A stretch of DNA of 64,000 bases, from the NCBI RefSeq assembly GCF_030053135.1, contig NZ_CP125652.1, positions 620,001-684,000 on the forward strand, read 5' to 3'. This document shows positions 19,210 through 28,691 of the stretch, in pieces. Position 1 is the stretch's first letter. Every line of letters begins with the position of its first letter. Source of the DNA: Rhizobium sp. BT04. GTDB taxonomy: Bacteria; Pseudomonadota; Alphaproteobacteria; Rhizobiales; Rhizobiaceae. The notes under the pieces are model-generated. The model saw only the letters and a list, made by a program, of their open reading frames with translations. It was not told where the DNA came from and ran no database searches. The position numbers and the translations under genes were made by a program.

Positions 19210-19719
19210 ATGGCCGAGATCAAGGATCCGGAAAACACCATCATTCTGGAAACCACCAAGGGCAAGGTTGTCATTCAGCTTTTGCCGCAGGTTGCCCCCG
19301 AGCATGTCGCCCGCATCAAGGAACTCGCCCGCGAGAAGGCCTATGACGGCGTCGTCTTCCACCGCGTCATCCAGGATTTCATGGCCCAGACGGGCGATGT
19401 CGAATTCGGCAAGAAGGGTTCGGAAACCTTCAATCCCGGCCGCGCCGGCATGGGCGGCTCTTCGAAGCCGGATCTGAAGGCCGAATTCTCCGCGACGACG
19501 CATACGCGCGGCACCTGCTCGATGGCCCGTTCGCAGAACCCGAACTCGGCCAATTCGCAGTTCTTCATCTGCTTCACCGACGCGCCCTGGCTGAACAAGC
19601 AGTATTCCGTGTGGGGCCAAGTCATCGAAGGCATGGACAACGTCGACAAGATCAAGCGCGGCGAGCCGGTTTCCGATCCGGACTCGATCGTCTCCATGCG
19701 GGTTGCCGCCGACGTCTGA
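19210..19719 (+). CDS. ppiB: Cytoplasmic cyclophilin-type peptidyl-prolyl isomerase
   Basis: A 169-residue cyclophilin without a signal peptide. It has the same signatures as its upstream neighbour: FHRVIQDFMAQTGD, CSMARSQNPNSANSQFFICF and YSVWGQVIEGMDNVDKIKRG. Compared with the exported paralogue it has an extra loop GSETFNPGRAGMGGSSKPDL. GAGGAGA lies 5 nt before the ATG. It probably shares a transcript with the periplasmic isomerase and is followed by a hairpin terminator. Confidence 0.95.
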   Translation: MAEIKDPENTIILETTKGKVVIQLLPQVAPEHVARIKELAREKAYDGVVFHRVIQDFMAQTGDVEFGKKGSETFNPGRAGMGGSSKPDLKAEFSATTHTRGTCSMARSQNPNSANSQFFICFTDAPWLNKQYSVWGQVIEGMDNVDKIKRGEPVSDPDSIVSMRVAADV

Positions 19720-19734
19720 TTGTGATTTCTGCTG

Positions 19735-19770
19735 AAACCCGCCCTTGCGTGACTGCGCGAGGGCGGGTTT
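19735..19770 (+). terminator. Terminator between ppiB and queA
   Basis: The stem AAACCCGCCCT / AGGGCGGGTTT has a loop of about 14 nt and a T-containing flank. queA starts 19 nt later. Confidence 0.75.
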
Positions 19771-19788
19771 CGCTTTGAAAGTGCCCTT

Positions 19789-20874
19789 ATGCGCGTAGAC
19801 CTTTTCGATTTCGATCTGCCCGATGAACGCATCGCGCTGCGGCCCGCCGAGCCGCGCGACAGTGCGCGCCTGCTCGTCGTCGATCCCAATGCTGCAACCA
19901 GCCTTTCGGATCACAGCGTCGGCGACCTGCCGTCCTTCCTGCGGGCGGGCGACGCACTGGTCTTCAATGATACCAAGGTCATCCCGGCCCAGCTCGAGGG
20001 CATCCGTCATCGCGACGGCGCCGGCGGCCAGCAAGTGTCGGCAACGCTGCACATGCGCGTCGGCCCCAGCCGCTGGAAGGCGTTTGCCAAGCCCGGCAAA
20101 CGCATCAAGCAGGGTGATCGCATCGCCTTCGGCCATTCCGGCGAAAGCTGCTTCCTCGGCTCGCTCGATGCCACCGTCGAGGAAAAGGGCGAGGCCGGCG
20201 AGGTGACGCTGATGTTTGATCTCTCAGGCCCGGCGCTCGACGAGGCGATCGCCGCCGTCGGCCATATTCCGCTGCCGCCCTATATCGCCGCCAAGCGCCG
20301 CGAGGACGAACGCGACCGCGCCGATTACCAGACGATCTATGCCCGCGAGGAGGGCGCCGTCGCCGCGCCCACCGCCGGCCTGCATTTTACGCCTGCGCTG
20401 TTCGAGGCGCTCGACAAGGCGGGCATTGAACGCCATTTCGTCACACTGCATGTCGGTGCCGGCACCTTCCTGCCTGTGAAGGCCGACGATACCGCCGATC
20501 ACCGCATGCATCTGGAAAGCGGCACCGTCAGCGCTGCGACGGCGGCACGGCTGAACGCCGTCAAGGCAAAGGGCGGGCGCATCGTCTGCGTCGGCACCAC
20601 CTCGTTGCGGCTGATCGAGAGTGCAGCCGAGGAGAGCGGAGAGATCAAGCCTTGGGCCGGTGCCACCGGTATCTTCATCACGCCCGGTTACCGCTTCAAG
20701 GCGGTCGACATTCTGATGACCAATTTCCACCTGCCGCGCTCGACGCTCTTCATGCTGGTCTCAGCCTTTTCAGGCTTCGAGGCCATGCAGGCGGCCTATA
20801 AACACGCCATTTCGACAGGCTACCGCTTCTACTCTTACGGCGACGCGAGCCTTCTTTTCCGGAAAGACAAATGA
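19789..20874 (+). CDS. queA: S-adenosylmethionine:tRNA ribosyltransferase-isomerase (QueA)
   Basis: A 361-residue enzyme that builds epoxyqueuosine on tRNA from preQ1 by transferring the ribose part of SAM. It opens [20 protein letters not shown] and carries [15 protein letters not shown], the conserved [30 protein letters not shown] and [19 protein letters not shown], all diagnostic for QueA. Its stop overlaps the tgt start by 4 nt (ATGA), so the two queuosine genes are translationally coupled. Confidence 0.98.
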   Translation: MRVDLFDFDLPDERIALRPAEPRDSARLLVVDPNAATSLSDHSVGDLPSFLRAGDALVFNDTKVIPAQLEGIRHRDGAGGQQVSATLHMRVGPSRWKAFAKPGKRIKQGDRIAFGHSGESCFLGSLDATVEEKGEAGEVTLMFDLSGPALDEAIAAVGHIPLPPYIAAKRREDERDRADYQTIYAREEGAVAAPTAGLHFTPALFEALDKAGIERHFVTLHVGAGTFLPVKADDTADHRMHLESGTVSAATAARLNAVKAKGGRIVCVGTTSLRLIESAAEESGEIKPWAGATGIFITPGYRFKAVDILMTNFHLPRSTLFMLVSAFSGFEAMQAAYKHAISTGYRFYSYGDASLLFRKDK

Positions 20875-22001
20875 CAGAGAACTTCCAATTCACGCTTGAC
20901 AAGACCGATGCCGGCGCTCGCCTCGGCAAAATCTCGATGCCGCGCGGCGAGATTCGCACCCCGGCCTTCATGCCGGTCGGCACCGTCGGCACTGTCAAGG
21001 CCATGTATCTCGACCAAGTGCGCGAAACCGGCGCCGACATCATCCTCGGCAATACCTATCATCTGATGCTACGCCCGACGGCGGAGCGCGTCGCCCGTCT
21101 CGGCGGCCTGCATAAGCTAATCCGTTGGGAGCATCCGATCCTGACGGATTCCGGCGGCTTCCAGGTCATGTCGCTCTCCGGCCTGCGCAAGCTCGACGAG
21201 CAGGGCGTCACCTTCAAGTCGCATGTCGACGGCAGCCTGCACCATATGTCGCCGGAGCGCTCCATCGAAATCCAGGGCCTGCTCGGCTCCGATATCCAGA
21301 TGCAGCTCGACGAATGCGTGGCGCTGCCGGCTGAGCCGAAGGAGATCGAGCGCGCCATGGAAATGTCGCTGCGCTGGGCCGAGCGCTGCAGGGTCGCCTT
21401 CGGCGAGCAGCCTGGCAAGGCGATGTTCGGCATTGTCCAGGGCGGCGACATCCCGGCGCTGCGCATCCGTTCGGCCGAGGCGCTGAGCCAGCTCGACCTA
21501 AAGGGTTATGCGATCGGCGGGCTTGCCGTCGGCGAGCCGCAGGACGTCATGCTGCAGATGCTGGAAACGACGCTGCCTGTGCTGCCTCTGGAAAAGCCGC
21601 GTTACCTCATGGGTGTCGGCACGCCGGATGATATCCTGAAATCGGTTGCCCGCGGCATCGACATGTTCGACTGCGTCATGCCGACCCGCTCCGGTCGCCA
21701 CGGCCTGGCCTTTACCCGCCGCGGCAAGGTCAACATCCGCAATGCCCGCCATGCCGAGGATATGCGCCCGCTCGACGAACAGTCGAATTGCCCGGCCTCA
21801 CGCGATTATTCGCGTGCCTATCTGCACCATCTCGTCCGCTCCAACGAAGCGCTCGGCGGCATGCTGCTCTCCTGGAACAATCTCGCCTATTACCAGGAAC
21901 TGATGCAGGGCATCCGCAAGGCGATCGCCGAAGGCCGCTTCGCCGATTTCATGGCGGAAACGCAGGAGGAATGGGCGAGGGGCGATCTCCAACCGGTTTG
22001 A
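20871..22001 (+). CDS. tgt: Queuine tRNA-ribosyltransferase (Tgt)
   Basis: A 376-residue tRNA-guanine transglycosylase, which swaps guanine 34 for preQ1 in GUN-anticodon tRNAs before QueA acts. The catalytic parts are present: [15 protein letters not shown], the nucleophile loop [29 protein letters not shown] and [19 protein letters not shown] with its conserved aspartate. One difference from many Tgt proteins is the C-terminal region: [20 protein letters not shown] has Asn-Cys-Pro-Ala where the usual zinc motif reads CxCxxC, leaving fewer cysteines. Alphaproteobacterial homologues often vary here. It overlaps queA by 4 nt. Confidence 0.97.
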   Translation: MTENFQFTLDKTDAGARLGKISMPRGEIRTPAFMPVGTVGTVKAMYLDQVRETGADIILGNTYHLMLRPTAERVARLGGLHKLIRWEHPILTDSGGFQVMSLSGLRKLDEQGVTFKSHVDGSLHHMSPERSIEIQGLLGSDIQMQLDECVALPAEPKEIERAMEMSLRWAERCRVAFGEQPGKAMFGIVQGGDIPALRIRSAEALSQLDLKGYAIGGLAVGEPQDVMLQMLETTLPVLPLEKPRYLMGVGTPDDILKSVARGIDMFDCVMPTRSGRHGLAFTRRGKVNIRNARHAEDMRPLDEQSNCPASRDYSRAYLHHLVRSNEALGGMLLSWNNLAYYQELMQGIRKAIAEGRFADFMAETQEEWARGDLQPV

Positions 22002-22052
22002 CCAATCAAACAAGGTTTGATCGATCCAGCGAGGTGTTTGATCAGATCGGGA

Positions 22053-22481
22053 TCAGATGCCCTTGCTGTCCGCATCCGGCATGATCTGCACGCCGTTGAT
22101 CCGGTAGCTGCCATCCGGCTGGCGGGTGATCTGGTAGATCGCCGTCCAGTCCTTGCCGTCGCGGCCCGAGATCAGCACCTCGTGATAGATCAGCGCACCG
22201 TTGTCGATCGAGCGGCTGCGGCCGAAGGCGTAGTTGCCGGGATGATAGACCGGTTCGTAGCTCTTCTTCACCATGGCGAAGAACAGGTTCTTGTCGGGAT
22301 ACATCGCCTTGATGCCGGGGGCGGCGAAGGAGTAGGCGGTCTCGGCGTCGTCCTTGAGGAAGGCCTTGATCTGTTCCTCGATCATCGTTCGCGTCGTGTC
22401 GATCGGATCTTCGGCACGGGCCGAGAGAGGAGAGAAGGCGGACGCGGCACACAGAATGAGAACTGCGAGAAAGGCGCGCAT
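22053..22481 (-). CDS. DUF4864-family exported protein
   Basis: A 142-residue protein with a signal peptide (MRAFLAVLILCAASAFSPLSARA, cut before EDPID). The mature part has IEEQIKAFLKDDAETAYSFA, PGIKAMYPDKNLFFAMVKKS and a beta-rich C-terminal half ending with YQITRQPDGSYRINGVQI, the pattern of the DUF4864 family (NTF2-like). The function is unknown. It converges with tgt, with only 51 nt between the two stops, and its upstream neighbour on the same strand is the FabF paralogue. Confidence 0.85.
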   Translation of the reverse strand: MRAFLAVLILCAASAFSPLSARAEDPIDTTRTMIEEQIKAFLKDDAETAYSFAAPGIKAMYPDKNLFFAMVKKSYEPVYHPGNYAFGRSRSIDNGALIYHEVLISGRDGKDWTAIYQITRQPDGSYRINGVQIMPDADSKGI

Positions 22482-22561
22482 GGATTGATCTCCGGCTCCG
22501 TCGGGAGCGAGCCCCGATAGAGCGGAAGTGTAAGCGAATTTCAGCGCAAGAAAAGCAGACT

Positions 22562-23827
22562 TTACGACCAGCGGCGGAAGAGGGCGCTGGCATTCACTCC
22601 GCCGAAGCCGAAACCGTTGGTGATCGCATAGTCCATGGTGAGCGGCCGCGCCGTCTTGCCGACGATATCGATGCCTTGGGCGAAGGGATCGACCTCATCC
22701 AGATTGCGGGTCGGCGGCGCGATCTGGTCACGCAGCGCCAGGATGGTGAAGATCGCCTCCAGCCCGCCGGCCGCCCCGAGCAGATGGCCGGTCGCCGATT
22801 TCGTCGCGCTGACGGCAATGCCGCCATTGCGGCCGAAGACCGTGCCGATCGCCGCGATCTCACCCCTGTCGCCGACCGGTGTCGAGGTTGCATGGGCGTT
22901 CAGGTGTTTGACCTCGGAGGCGGGGATCTTGGCCTGCCGGAGTGCGGCGTCCATCGCCCTGCGGGCGCCATCGCCGTCTTCGGGGCCCGAGGTCATATGA
23001 TAGGCATCCGCCGCCGTGCCGTAGCCGACGAGTTCGGCAAGCGGCGTGGCGCCACGGGCAAGCGCGTGTTCGAGTGTTTCAATGACCAGGATGCCGGCGC
23101 CTTCGCCCATGACGAAACCGTCGCGCGCCGTGTCAAAAGGCCGGGAGGCAAGCTCCGGCGTCTCGTTGAAACCGGTGGAAAGGGCACGCGCAGCCGCAAA
23201 GCCGCCGAGGCTCACCTTGTCGATGCAGGCCTCGGCGCCGCCGCAGATCGCCACATCGGCTTCGCCGGAGCGGATCAGCCGCGCCGCATCGCCGATCGCC
23301 TGGACGCTGGCCGCACAGGCCGTTACCGGCGCTCCGAGCGGCCCCTTGAAGCCGTAGCGGATGCTGACCTGGCCGGCCGCGAGATTGACGAGGAAGGAGG
23401 GCACGGTGAAGGGCGACAGCCGTCGCACGCCGCGCGTTTCGCCGATCCGCACCGCTTCGGCGATGGCCGGAAAGCCGCCGACCCCTGAGGCGATGATCGT
23501 CGCGGTGCGCTCGCGCTCGCCCTCGTCGGTCGGCATCCAGCCGGCCTGCCTGACCGCTTCTTCCGTCGCCGCCATGGCGAACTGGATGAAACGGTCCATT
23601 TTCTTCTGGTCCTTGGGCGGGATGTAACGGTCGGGATCGAAGCCGGCTTGCGCGTCCTCGGCGATGCCTGGAACGATGCCGCCGACCTTGGCCGAGAGCT
23701 CACCGACGACATCATCAGTCAGCACCCTCAGACCGGAAGCGCCGTCGAGAAGATGTTTCCAGGCCGGCTCGACGCCGGTGCCGAGTGGCGAGACAAGTCC
23801 CATGCCGGTGACAACAATGCGGTCCAT
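22562..23827 (-). CDS. fabF: Beta-ketoacyl-ACP synthase II (FabF-like)
   Basis: A 421-residue thiolase-fold condensing enzyme. It opens MDRIVVTGMGLVSPLGTG. The nucleophile cysteine is in APVTACAASVQAIGDAARLI, the catalytic histidines are in NAHATSTPVGD and KSATGHLLGAAG, and NGFGFGGVNAS closes the active site. It lengthens acyl-ACP by condensation with malonyl-ACP. Usual fab neighbours (acpP, fabG, mltG) are absent and an HxlR regulator lies just upstream, so it is probably a second FabF-type enzyme rather than the main housekeeping copy; a specialised role (lipid A or secondary metabolite acyl chains) is possible but not shown. Confidence 0.9.
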   Translation of the reverse strand: MDRIVVTGMGLVSPLGTGVEPAWKHLLDGASGLRVLTDDVVGELSAKVGGIVPGIAEDAQAGFDPDRYIPPKDQKKMDRFIQFAMAATEEAVRQAGWMPTDEGERERTATIIASGVGGFPAIAEAVRIGETRGVRRLSPFTVPSFLVNLAAGQVSIRYGFKGPLGAPVTACAASVQAIGDAARLIRSGEADVAICGGAEACIDKVSLGGFAAARALSTGFNETPELASRPFDTARDGFVMGEGAGILVIETLEHALARGATPLAELVGYGTAADAYHMTSGPEDGDGARRAMDAALRQAKIPASEVKHLNAHATSTPVGDRGEIAAIGTVFGRNGGIAVSATKSATGHLLGAAGGLEAIFTILALRDQIAPPTRNLDEVDPFAQGIDIVGKTARPLTMDYAITNGFGFGGVNASALFRRWS

Positions 23828-23839
23828 TCTATTCTCCTT

Positions 23840-24346
23840 TTAGGCGTCGATGCCGAGATACCAGGCGCGCATCCGGGCGATCCGCTCGTGCACCTCGTCG
23901 TCGGCTGCAGGGCCTGCCAGCAGGCTGGTATTTTCGGGTGTCACTTCTTCGCCGGTCCGCGCATCCACAAGCGTTGTCTCGCGCTCTTTGCCCGAAGCGG
24001 CATCGCCCAAGAGGAAGGCGAGGTCCTCTTCCGGAATATGCCGGCTTCCCCAGGAAAACAGCGTCATCAGCACCGGAAAGAAATCGCGGCCCTTGTCTGT
24101 CAGCACATATTCGTAGCGGGCAGGGCGCTGATGGTAGAGACGCCGTTCGAACAGCCCTTCATCCGTCAGATGTTTCAACCGCCGCGTCAGGATATTCGGC
24201 GCCACGCCGAGGCTCTTCTGGAAGTCGTCGAAGCGCGACAGCCCCTGGAAGGCGTCGCGCAGAATCAGGATGCTCCACCAGTCGCCGACGCTGTCGAGGG
24301 CGCGTGCCGCCGGGCATTTGAATTGACTGAAGCTTGTTCGCTGCAT
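23840..24346 (-). CDS. HxlR-family winged-helix transcriptional regulator
   Basis: A 168-residue regulator. The HxlR domain (about residues 5-100) includes CPAARALDSVGDWWSILILR, the helix-turn-helix region FQKSLGVAPNILTRRLKHLT and the wing HQRPARYEYVLTDKGRDFFP. A C-terminal extension of about 65 residues has no recognised domain. The chosen ATG at 24346 starts at the conserved N-terminus; the frame extends 11 codons further. A perfect inverted repeat, TAGTAAC-N13-GTTACTA, is centred about 30 nt upstream and is a likely self-binding site. The FabF gene follows after 12 nt and may be its target or operon partner. Confidence 0.9.
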   Translation of the reverse strand: MQRTSFSQFKCPAARALDSVGDWWSILILRDAFQGLSRFDDFQKSLGVAPNILTRRLKHLTDEGLFERRLYHQRPARYEYVLTDKGRDFFPVLMTLFSWGSRHIPEEDLAFLLGDAASGKERETTLVDARTGEEVTPENTSLLAGPAADDEVHERIARMRAWYLGIDA

Positions 24347-24363
24347 GGCTGATGTCACTATAG

Positions 24364-24390
24364 TAGTAACTATCATCATGCAAGTTACTA
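24364..24390. promoter_or_regulatory. Inverted repeat TAGTAAC-N13-GTTACTA upstream of the HxlR gene
   Basis: Two perfect 7-bp half-sites lie 18-44 nt upstream of the HxlR start codon. An additional TAGTAG adjoins the first half. Position and symmetry suggest an autoregulatory operator. It overlaps the last codon of the 100-residue membrane-protein gene. Confidence 0.6.
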
Positions 24391-24690
24391 TCGGGACCCA
24401 CCCTCGAAAATCCGAGCAAGGACCATGCCGGTGACCAACATGCCGGCGGCGACGAAGATCGTATCACCCGGCGTGCCGATATAGAGCGGCCCGATATTGG
24501 CAAACAGCAGGAAGGCGATGAGGAAATTCACCCAGCCCCAGACGACATTGGCTGTCGGCGAGCCGAGCTTTGCCCGCGGCGCAAAAGGGATGCGGAACGG
24601 CCGGCCGCTGACGCCGTTGACGAAATGCGGGATGCCGTTCGTCAGAAAGGCTGCGGCGATGAAATGGGCTATATAGGCGATCCAGGGCAA
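24388..24690 (-). CDS. Small three-span membrane protein (hypothetical)
   Basis: A 100-residue protein with three hydrophobic segments: WIAYIAHFIAAAFLTNGIPH, a middle helix (VVWGWVNFLIAFLLFANIG) and a C-terminal helix (TIFVAAGMLVTGMVLARIF). The start is a TTG at 24690 with GGAGAAG 6 nt upstream; no ATG precedes the first helix. The conserved-looking segment NGIPHFVNGVSGRPFRIPF lies between helices one and two. I do not recognise a characterised family. It lies 41 nt upstream of the HxlR regulator on the same strand, which may control it. Confidence 0.7.
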   Translation of the reverse strand: MPWIAYIAHFIAAAFLTNGIPHFVNGVSGRPFRIPFAPRAKLGSPTANVVWGWVNFLIAFLLFANIGPLYIGTPGDTIFVAAGMLVTGMVLARIFEGGSR

Positions 24691-24807
24691 AGGCTTCTCC
24701 GCTGCTGCTCGAGTGGCATCAACGGAAGAATGTGGCGGATATCTGCGGCGGCAAGAGGGGCGCGGGAACGCAGCTGGTGGAAGCGGCCGGAACGGCCGCT
24801 ATCCCGA

Positions 24808-26928
24808 TCAGAGAAGCTGGAAATCGCTGAAGTGAAGTGCGGGAGACTTGTCGAGGTCGGCGACATGGACTGCGCTGCCCGCGGCACTTCCATCCGCGTC
24901 AAAGGAGAGAGTGCCGCCGGTCTGATCGTAGATCAGCCTATCATCGGCCTCGAGCGCTTTCGTTCCCAGAACGAAATTCTCATCCGAAAATTTGGATAGG
25001 CTGAGTGCGGCGAAAATCGTATGGTCGAACAACAGCTTGTCGCCCGCAGCAGAAGAGAAATCCCGGATCTTGTCGACGCTGAGATTGTCGGGCTTCACGT
25101 CGAAGACGAAGGAATCTGCGCCGCCGCCGCCAGTCAGAATGTCCGCACCGGCTTTCCCGATCAGTTTGTCGTTGCCGAGCCCGCCGGTCAGCTGGTCGGC
25201 GCCTTTGCCGCCATTGATCGTGTTGCTTCCGTCGTTGCCTGTGAGAACGTTGGCGGTGTTGTTGCCCGTAGCGCTGAGATTGGCCGTTCCGGTCAAGGTC
25301 AGATTCTCGATCGTTCCGGCTGTGCGCTGCAAATCGGCGAGGCTGAAGGAGGTCGAAGCCTTGACAGTGTCCCTGCCGGATGCCCCCGTTTCATCGGCAA
25401 AATCGCCCGTATTATCGATCACATAGGTATCATTGCCGGCATGCCCCGACATGCGGTCGGCGCCGGTGCTGCCATCAAGGATATTATTGCCGGAATTGCC
25501 GACGAGAACATTGGCCAGCGCATTTCCCGTGCCATTGATATTGGTGGCGCCGGTCAGTGTCAGGTTCTCGATGTTTCCGATCGCATGCGCGGTGTCCTTA
25601 AGGCTGAAGCTGATCGATGACATGACGGTATCCGTCCCGCCGCCCTTGCTTTCGTCGACGATTTGCGTGGGGTTGGTTACGGTGAATGTGTCGTTGCCCG
25701 CGCCGCCATAGACATGACCGGTTGCCGGCGGCGTGCCGCCGCTGCCTGCGACCTCGATGATAACGGGATGGTCGACGAGCTCAACTGTCAGGGACGAGAC
25801 ATTGCTGAGGCTTTTGATCGCGGTCGACCCGGTCAAGGGATCGAAGACCTTAACAGAACCGAACGAGGTCCCGAGATTGACTTTGACGCCTGTCGTCGCG
25901 GCCTGAATCGCCGTGTCGGTGGACTGGTTCCAGATATCGGGCTCGTTCCAGATGATGATCTGGTAGCTTCCATCCGATTTTTCCGTAAGCAGGCTGCGGG
26001 CCGAGGACGGCAAGCCGTCGATCGAATAGTTGAGGGTTCCGGCGCTGAAGCTTGCCTTCTGAGCGCCGTCGTCCGCAAGGATTTCGGTCAGGTTGTGGAT
26101 CGCCGTTGCCGCCGGCTTGGCCGAATAGTCGAGGTGAAAAAGACCGAAATGCTTTTCCTGATTGGTGCCTTGCGGATCGGAATAGGCGTCGAGCAGCTCG
26201 TAGAGGAAGGTTTGTTTCGATCCGAGTGCCGCGCCGTCCATCAGCGTATTGAGCAGGAGTTTTGCCTGCGCCGCTTCGTTGACGCCTTCCCAGCCGCCAT
26301 TGGTGTCGGCGGTGAGCGAGGTATGGTAACCGGTCTCGGTGATCGCAAGCGGCTTGCCCGGATCGGCAGCGCGCTGAACGCCGGATTCTCGGGAGAGCCA
26401 TGAATATGGCTGGTCGCCATCTTTCGCATAGGTATGGATGGTCGTGTAGTCGGAAGCGGAAGCGACCGTATATCCTGTGAAGCCGAGGACCGGGATATCC
26501 TTCAGCAAGGGATCGGCGTTGACGGCGGCAGACAGGTCCTTCTGATAGGCGAGTGCTGCGGCCTGGCCGCTCAGGCCGTGATAGCTGACTGGCCAGTTGT
26601 TGACTTCGTTCGGGCCTTCAATGCCGACGACCGAGCCGGGATGGGCTTCGACGAAAGCATGCAGCCGCTGGGCCACGGTGGCGGGGTCGACCTCCCGTTG
26701 GGCGCTGAAGACGAATTGCACGCCAGCGTCGGCTGCATTGCCGAGATGGGTTTGTCCGTTGGGGTCGGAAGCAGAGTTGGGAGCGTGATCGCGAACCGTA
26801 TCGAGGCCAAGATAATCGAGCGCCTTAACGACTTCTCCGACATTGGAATATTTTCCGTCGGTGTAGTCGATGTGCGTATCAATGCCAAAAGAACGGATAA
26901 TATCATTTATTCTAAGGGCTTGAGCCAT
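24808..26928 (-). CDS. Large RTX-repeat secreted protein with glycosidase-like N-terminal domain
   Basis: A 706-residue protein without a classical signal peptide. Residues 1 to about 370 look like a TIM-barrel glycoside-hydrolase-type domain: FGIDTHIDYTDGKYSN, an early strand VRDHAPN, the strand-end acid VVGIEGPNEVNNWPV and later AITETGYHTS, with two Glu positioned like the acid/base and nucleophile of clan A hydrolases. From about residue 395 come Ca-binding RTX nonapeptides (GGAGNDTF, GNSGNNILDGSTGADRMSG, GGLGNDKLIGKAGADILTGG) separated by FSLKDTAHAIGNIENLTLTG-type modules. The C-terminus has an RTX secretion end. Export by a type I system encoded elsewhere is likely. GGGAGAAAAGC lies upstream of the ATG. 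Confidence 0.85.
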   Translation of the reverse strand: MAQALRINDIIRSFGIDTHIDYTDGKYSNVGEVVKALDYLGLDTVRDHAPNSASDPNGQTHLGNAADAGVQFVFSAQREVDPATVAQRLHAFVEAHPGSVVGIEGPNEVNNWPVSYHGLSGQAAALAYQKDLSAAVNADPLLKDIPVLGFTGYTVASASDYTTIHTYAKDGDQPYSWLSRESGVQRAADPGKPLAITETGYHTSLTADTNGGWEGVNEAAQAKLLLNTLMDGAALGSKQTFLYELLDAYSDPQGTNQEKHFGLFHLDYSAKPAATAIHNLTEILADDGAQKASFSAGTLNYSIDGLPSSARSLLTEKSDGSYQIIIWNEPDIWNQSTDTAIQAATTGVKVNLGTSFGSVKVFDPLTGSTAIKSLSNVSSLTVELVDHPVIIEVAGSGGTPPATGHVYGGAGNDTFTVTNPTQIVDESKGGGTDTVMSSISFSLKDTAHAIGNIENLTLTGATNINGTGNALANVLVGNSGNNILDGSTGADRMSGHAGNDTYVIDNTGDFADETGASGRDTVKASTSFSLADLQRTAGTIENLTLTGTANLSATGNNTANVLTGNDGSNTINGGKGADQLTGGLGNDKLIGKAGADILTGGGGADSFVFDVKPDNLSVDKIRDFSSAAGDKLLFDHTIFAALSLSKFSDENFVLGTKALEADDRLIYDQTGGTLSFDADGSAAGSAVHVADLDKSPALHFSDFQLL

Positions 26929-27189
26929 AAGCTTTTCTCCCGGTTTGCGAGGGAATGGCGATGGGAATGGATCCCCATTTGTTCAGCCAATTCGATTTAA
27001 TACACGAGGATGGCTGTGCAGCGCGCCCCGTTAACCATGATATATTGTTCCGAATGTGGTCTGTTTCGGGCCGTATTAATTATGAAATCTGTGCTTGCAT
27101 TTTTACGATCGGCCGGCCGATCATGCCCCGGCGCCAATTTTCGCTGGGGGATCGAGGTGGATCGGCCTGGCGGTTTCGGGGATGGGCGG

Positions 27190-27871
27190 GCGCTGACCAT
27201 GTCGTCACTTGCCGGCGCCTTGCAGACAAGTGCGCGATCCAAGATGGTCTACAATCAATCGCACGACGACTGCGGCAATCGCGAGGGATCGGCGCGAACG
27301 TCAGTCATCGCGGTCAATTTCGCGCCGGTTGTCGGCGAGACCAGGGCCAGGCCGATGCAAGATCCAGGTTCGCGGCGGCGATGACGCTGCTGTCGGCCGG
27401 AACGCCGATGTTTTTCATGGGCAAGGAAATCGGCGCTCAGAAACCGTGTCGCTACAATGATTTCCTGGAGAACCGGGAGAGTATCCTCGGCGAAGCTGAC
27501 GGCAACGGGGCAGGGATGATCACCTGTTATCGCGATCTCATCGCCGTCAGCGTCGGAGAGGCAGCCATTCGCTCCCGCAACATCGCCATCCCCTTGGTGC
27601 ATGACTAAAATCGGGTCATCGCCTTTCATCGATGGAACAACAGCGAGGATTTCCTCGTGGTGGGATCACTGAACGATGCTCCCTTCGATGACGGCTACTG
27701 GTTGCACAGCGAACGCCTGGGAAATGACCTGTGGCAGGAGATCTTCAATACCGACGCACGCAAATATGGCGGCTGGAACATCGGCAATCGCGGCGACAAG
27801 ATCAGAGCCACGGCAGGAGCGCTCAATGTCGTCTGCCGGCGTCAGGCGTGCTGGTCTTTCGCAGGCAATAG
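27190..27871 (+). pseudogene. Decayed GH13 alpha-amylase / branching-enzyme-like gene (C-terminal part)
   Basis: Fragments of one protein lie in successive frames. Frame A (about 27190-27330) reads SSLAGALQTSARSKMVYNQS then HDDCGNREGSART. Frame B (from about 27360) reads FAAAMTLLSAGTPMFFMGKE then IGAQKPCRYNDFLENRESIL. An in-frame TAA at 27606 follows IPLVHD, after which the same frame resumes with NRVIAFHRWNNSEDFLVVGS and GGWNIGNRGDKIRA. A last frameshift near 27833 restores LPASGVLVFRRQ and a stop at 27869-27871. These are motifs of the C-terminal half of glycogen-branching-enzyme-like GH13 proteins. At least two frameshifts and one stop make it non-functional. The region from 26929 to 27190 holds nothing else I can name. 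Confidence 0.75.
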
Positions 27872-27887
27872 CGGGAGGCGGGTGCGG

Positions 27888-28076
27888 TCAGGCGAAGCCA
27901 AGCGGCAGCTTGTCCAGTTTCCTGTCGGCGCCGTAATCGCGCTCGTGCGGCGAGCGGCGGGGGCCGTCGCGGCGGCTGGAAAGGTCGATCCGGTTTTCGG
28001 CAAACATCCCATCGGGATAAGTGCCGGTATCATGGCAATCGACGTCGATCTTCGGGGCAAGGATTTTCAGCAGCAT
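27888..28076 (-). CDS. 62-residue hypothetical protein
   Basis: The frame starting at the ATG at 28076 is preceded by GGAGGAACCCCT, a strong ribosome-binding site. It encodes MLLKILAPKIDVDCHDTGTY followed by a hydrophilic, Arg- and Asp-rich tail (SSRRDGPRRSPHERDYGADR). There is no signal peptide and no recognised domain. It lies between the GH13 pseudogene and the divergent 131-residue gene. The ribosome-binding site makes it plausible; otherwise nothing supports a function. Confidence 0.45.
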   Translation of the reverse strand: MLLKILAPKIDVDCHDTGTYPDGMFAENRIDLSSRRDGPRRSPHERDYGADRKLDKLPLGFA

Positions 28077-28248
28077 AGGGGTTCCTCCGCGGCGCACCAC
28101 CAACACTCGGAAAGGCCGCTTGGTTCCATTTGTAAACCCTGAATTATTAATAAATTAACCATAATCGCCGGCGAAAACCGATCATCGCCTGACGTTGAAA
28201 TGACTGGCCCATGGAACTCCGGATCTTGATCGCCGTTGATGTGCATGA

Positions 28249-28659
<411 letters not shown>

Positions 28660-28691
28660 TTTCACCGCAGTCTCAATTCCAAATGCAGGCG

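Noticed and set aside
22002..22052. Repeats of GTTTGATC between tgt and the DUF4864 gene as a terminator or regulatory site
   Set aside because: Short, imperfect and without a T-run; too weak to call.
25000..25720. Repeated DNA within the RTX gene as a possible CRISPR or tandem array
   Set aside because: The similarity comes from coding RTX nonapeptide repeats and GNIENLTLTG modules, with no uniform repeat/spacer structure.
27657..28142. A 161-codon forward frame read as a new gene
   Set aside because: Its first 60 codons are the resumed frame of the GH13 pseudogene and the rest is antisense to the 62-residue reverse gene.
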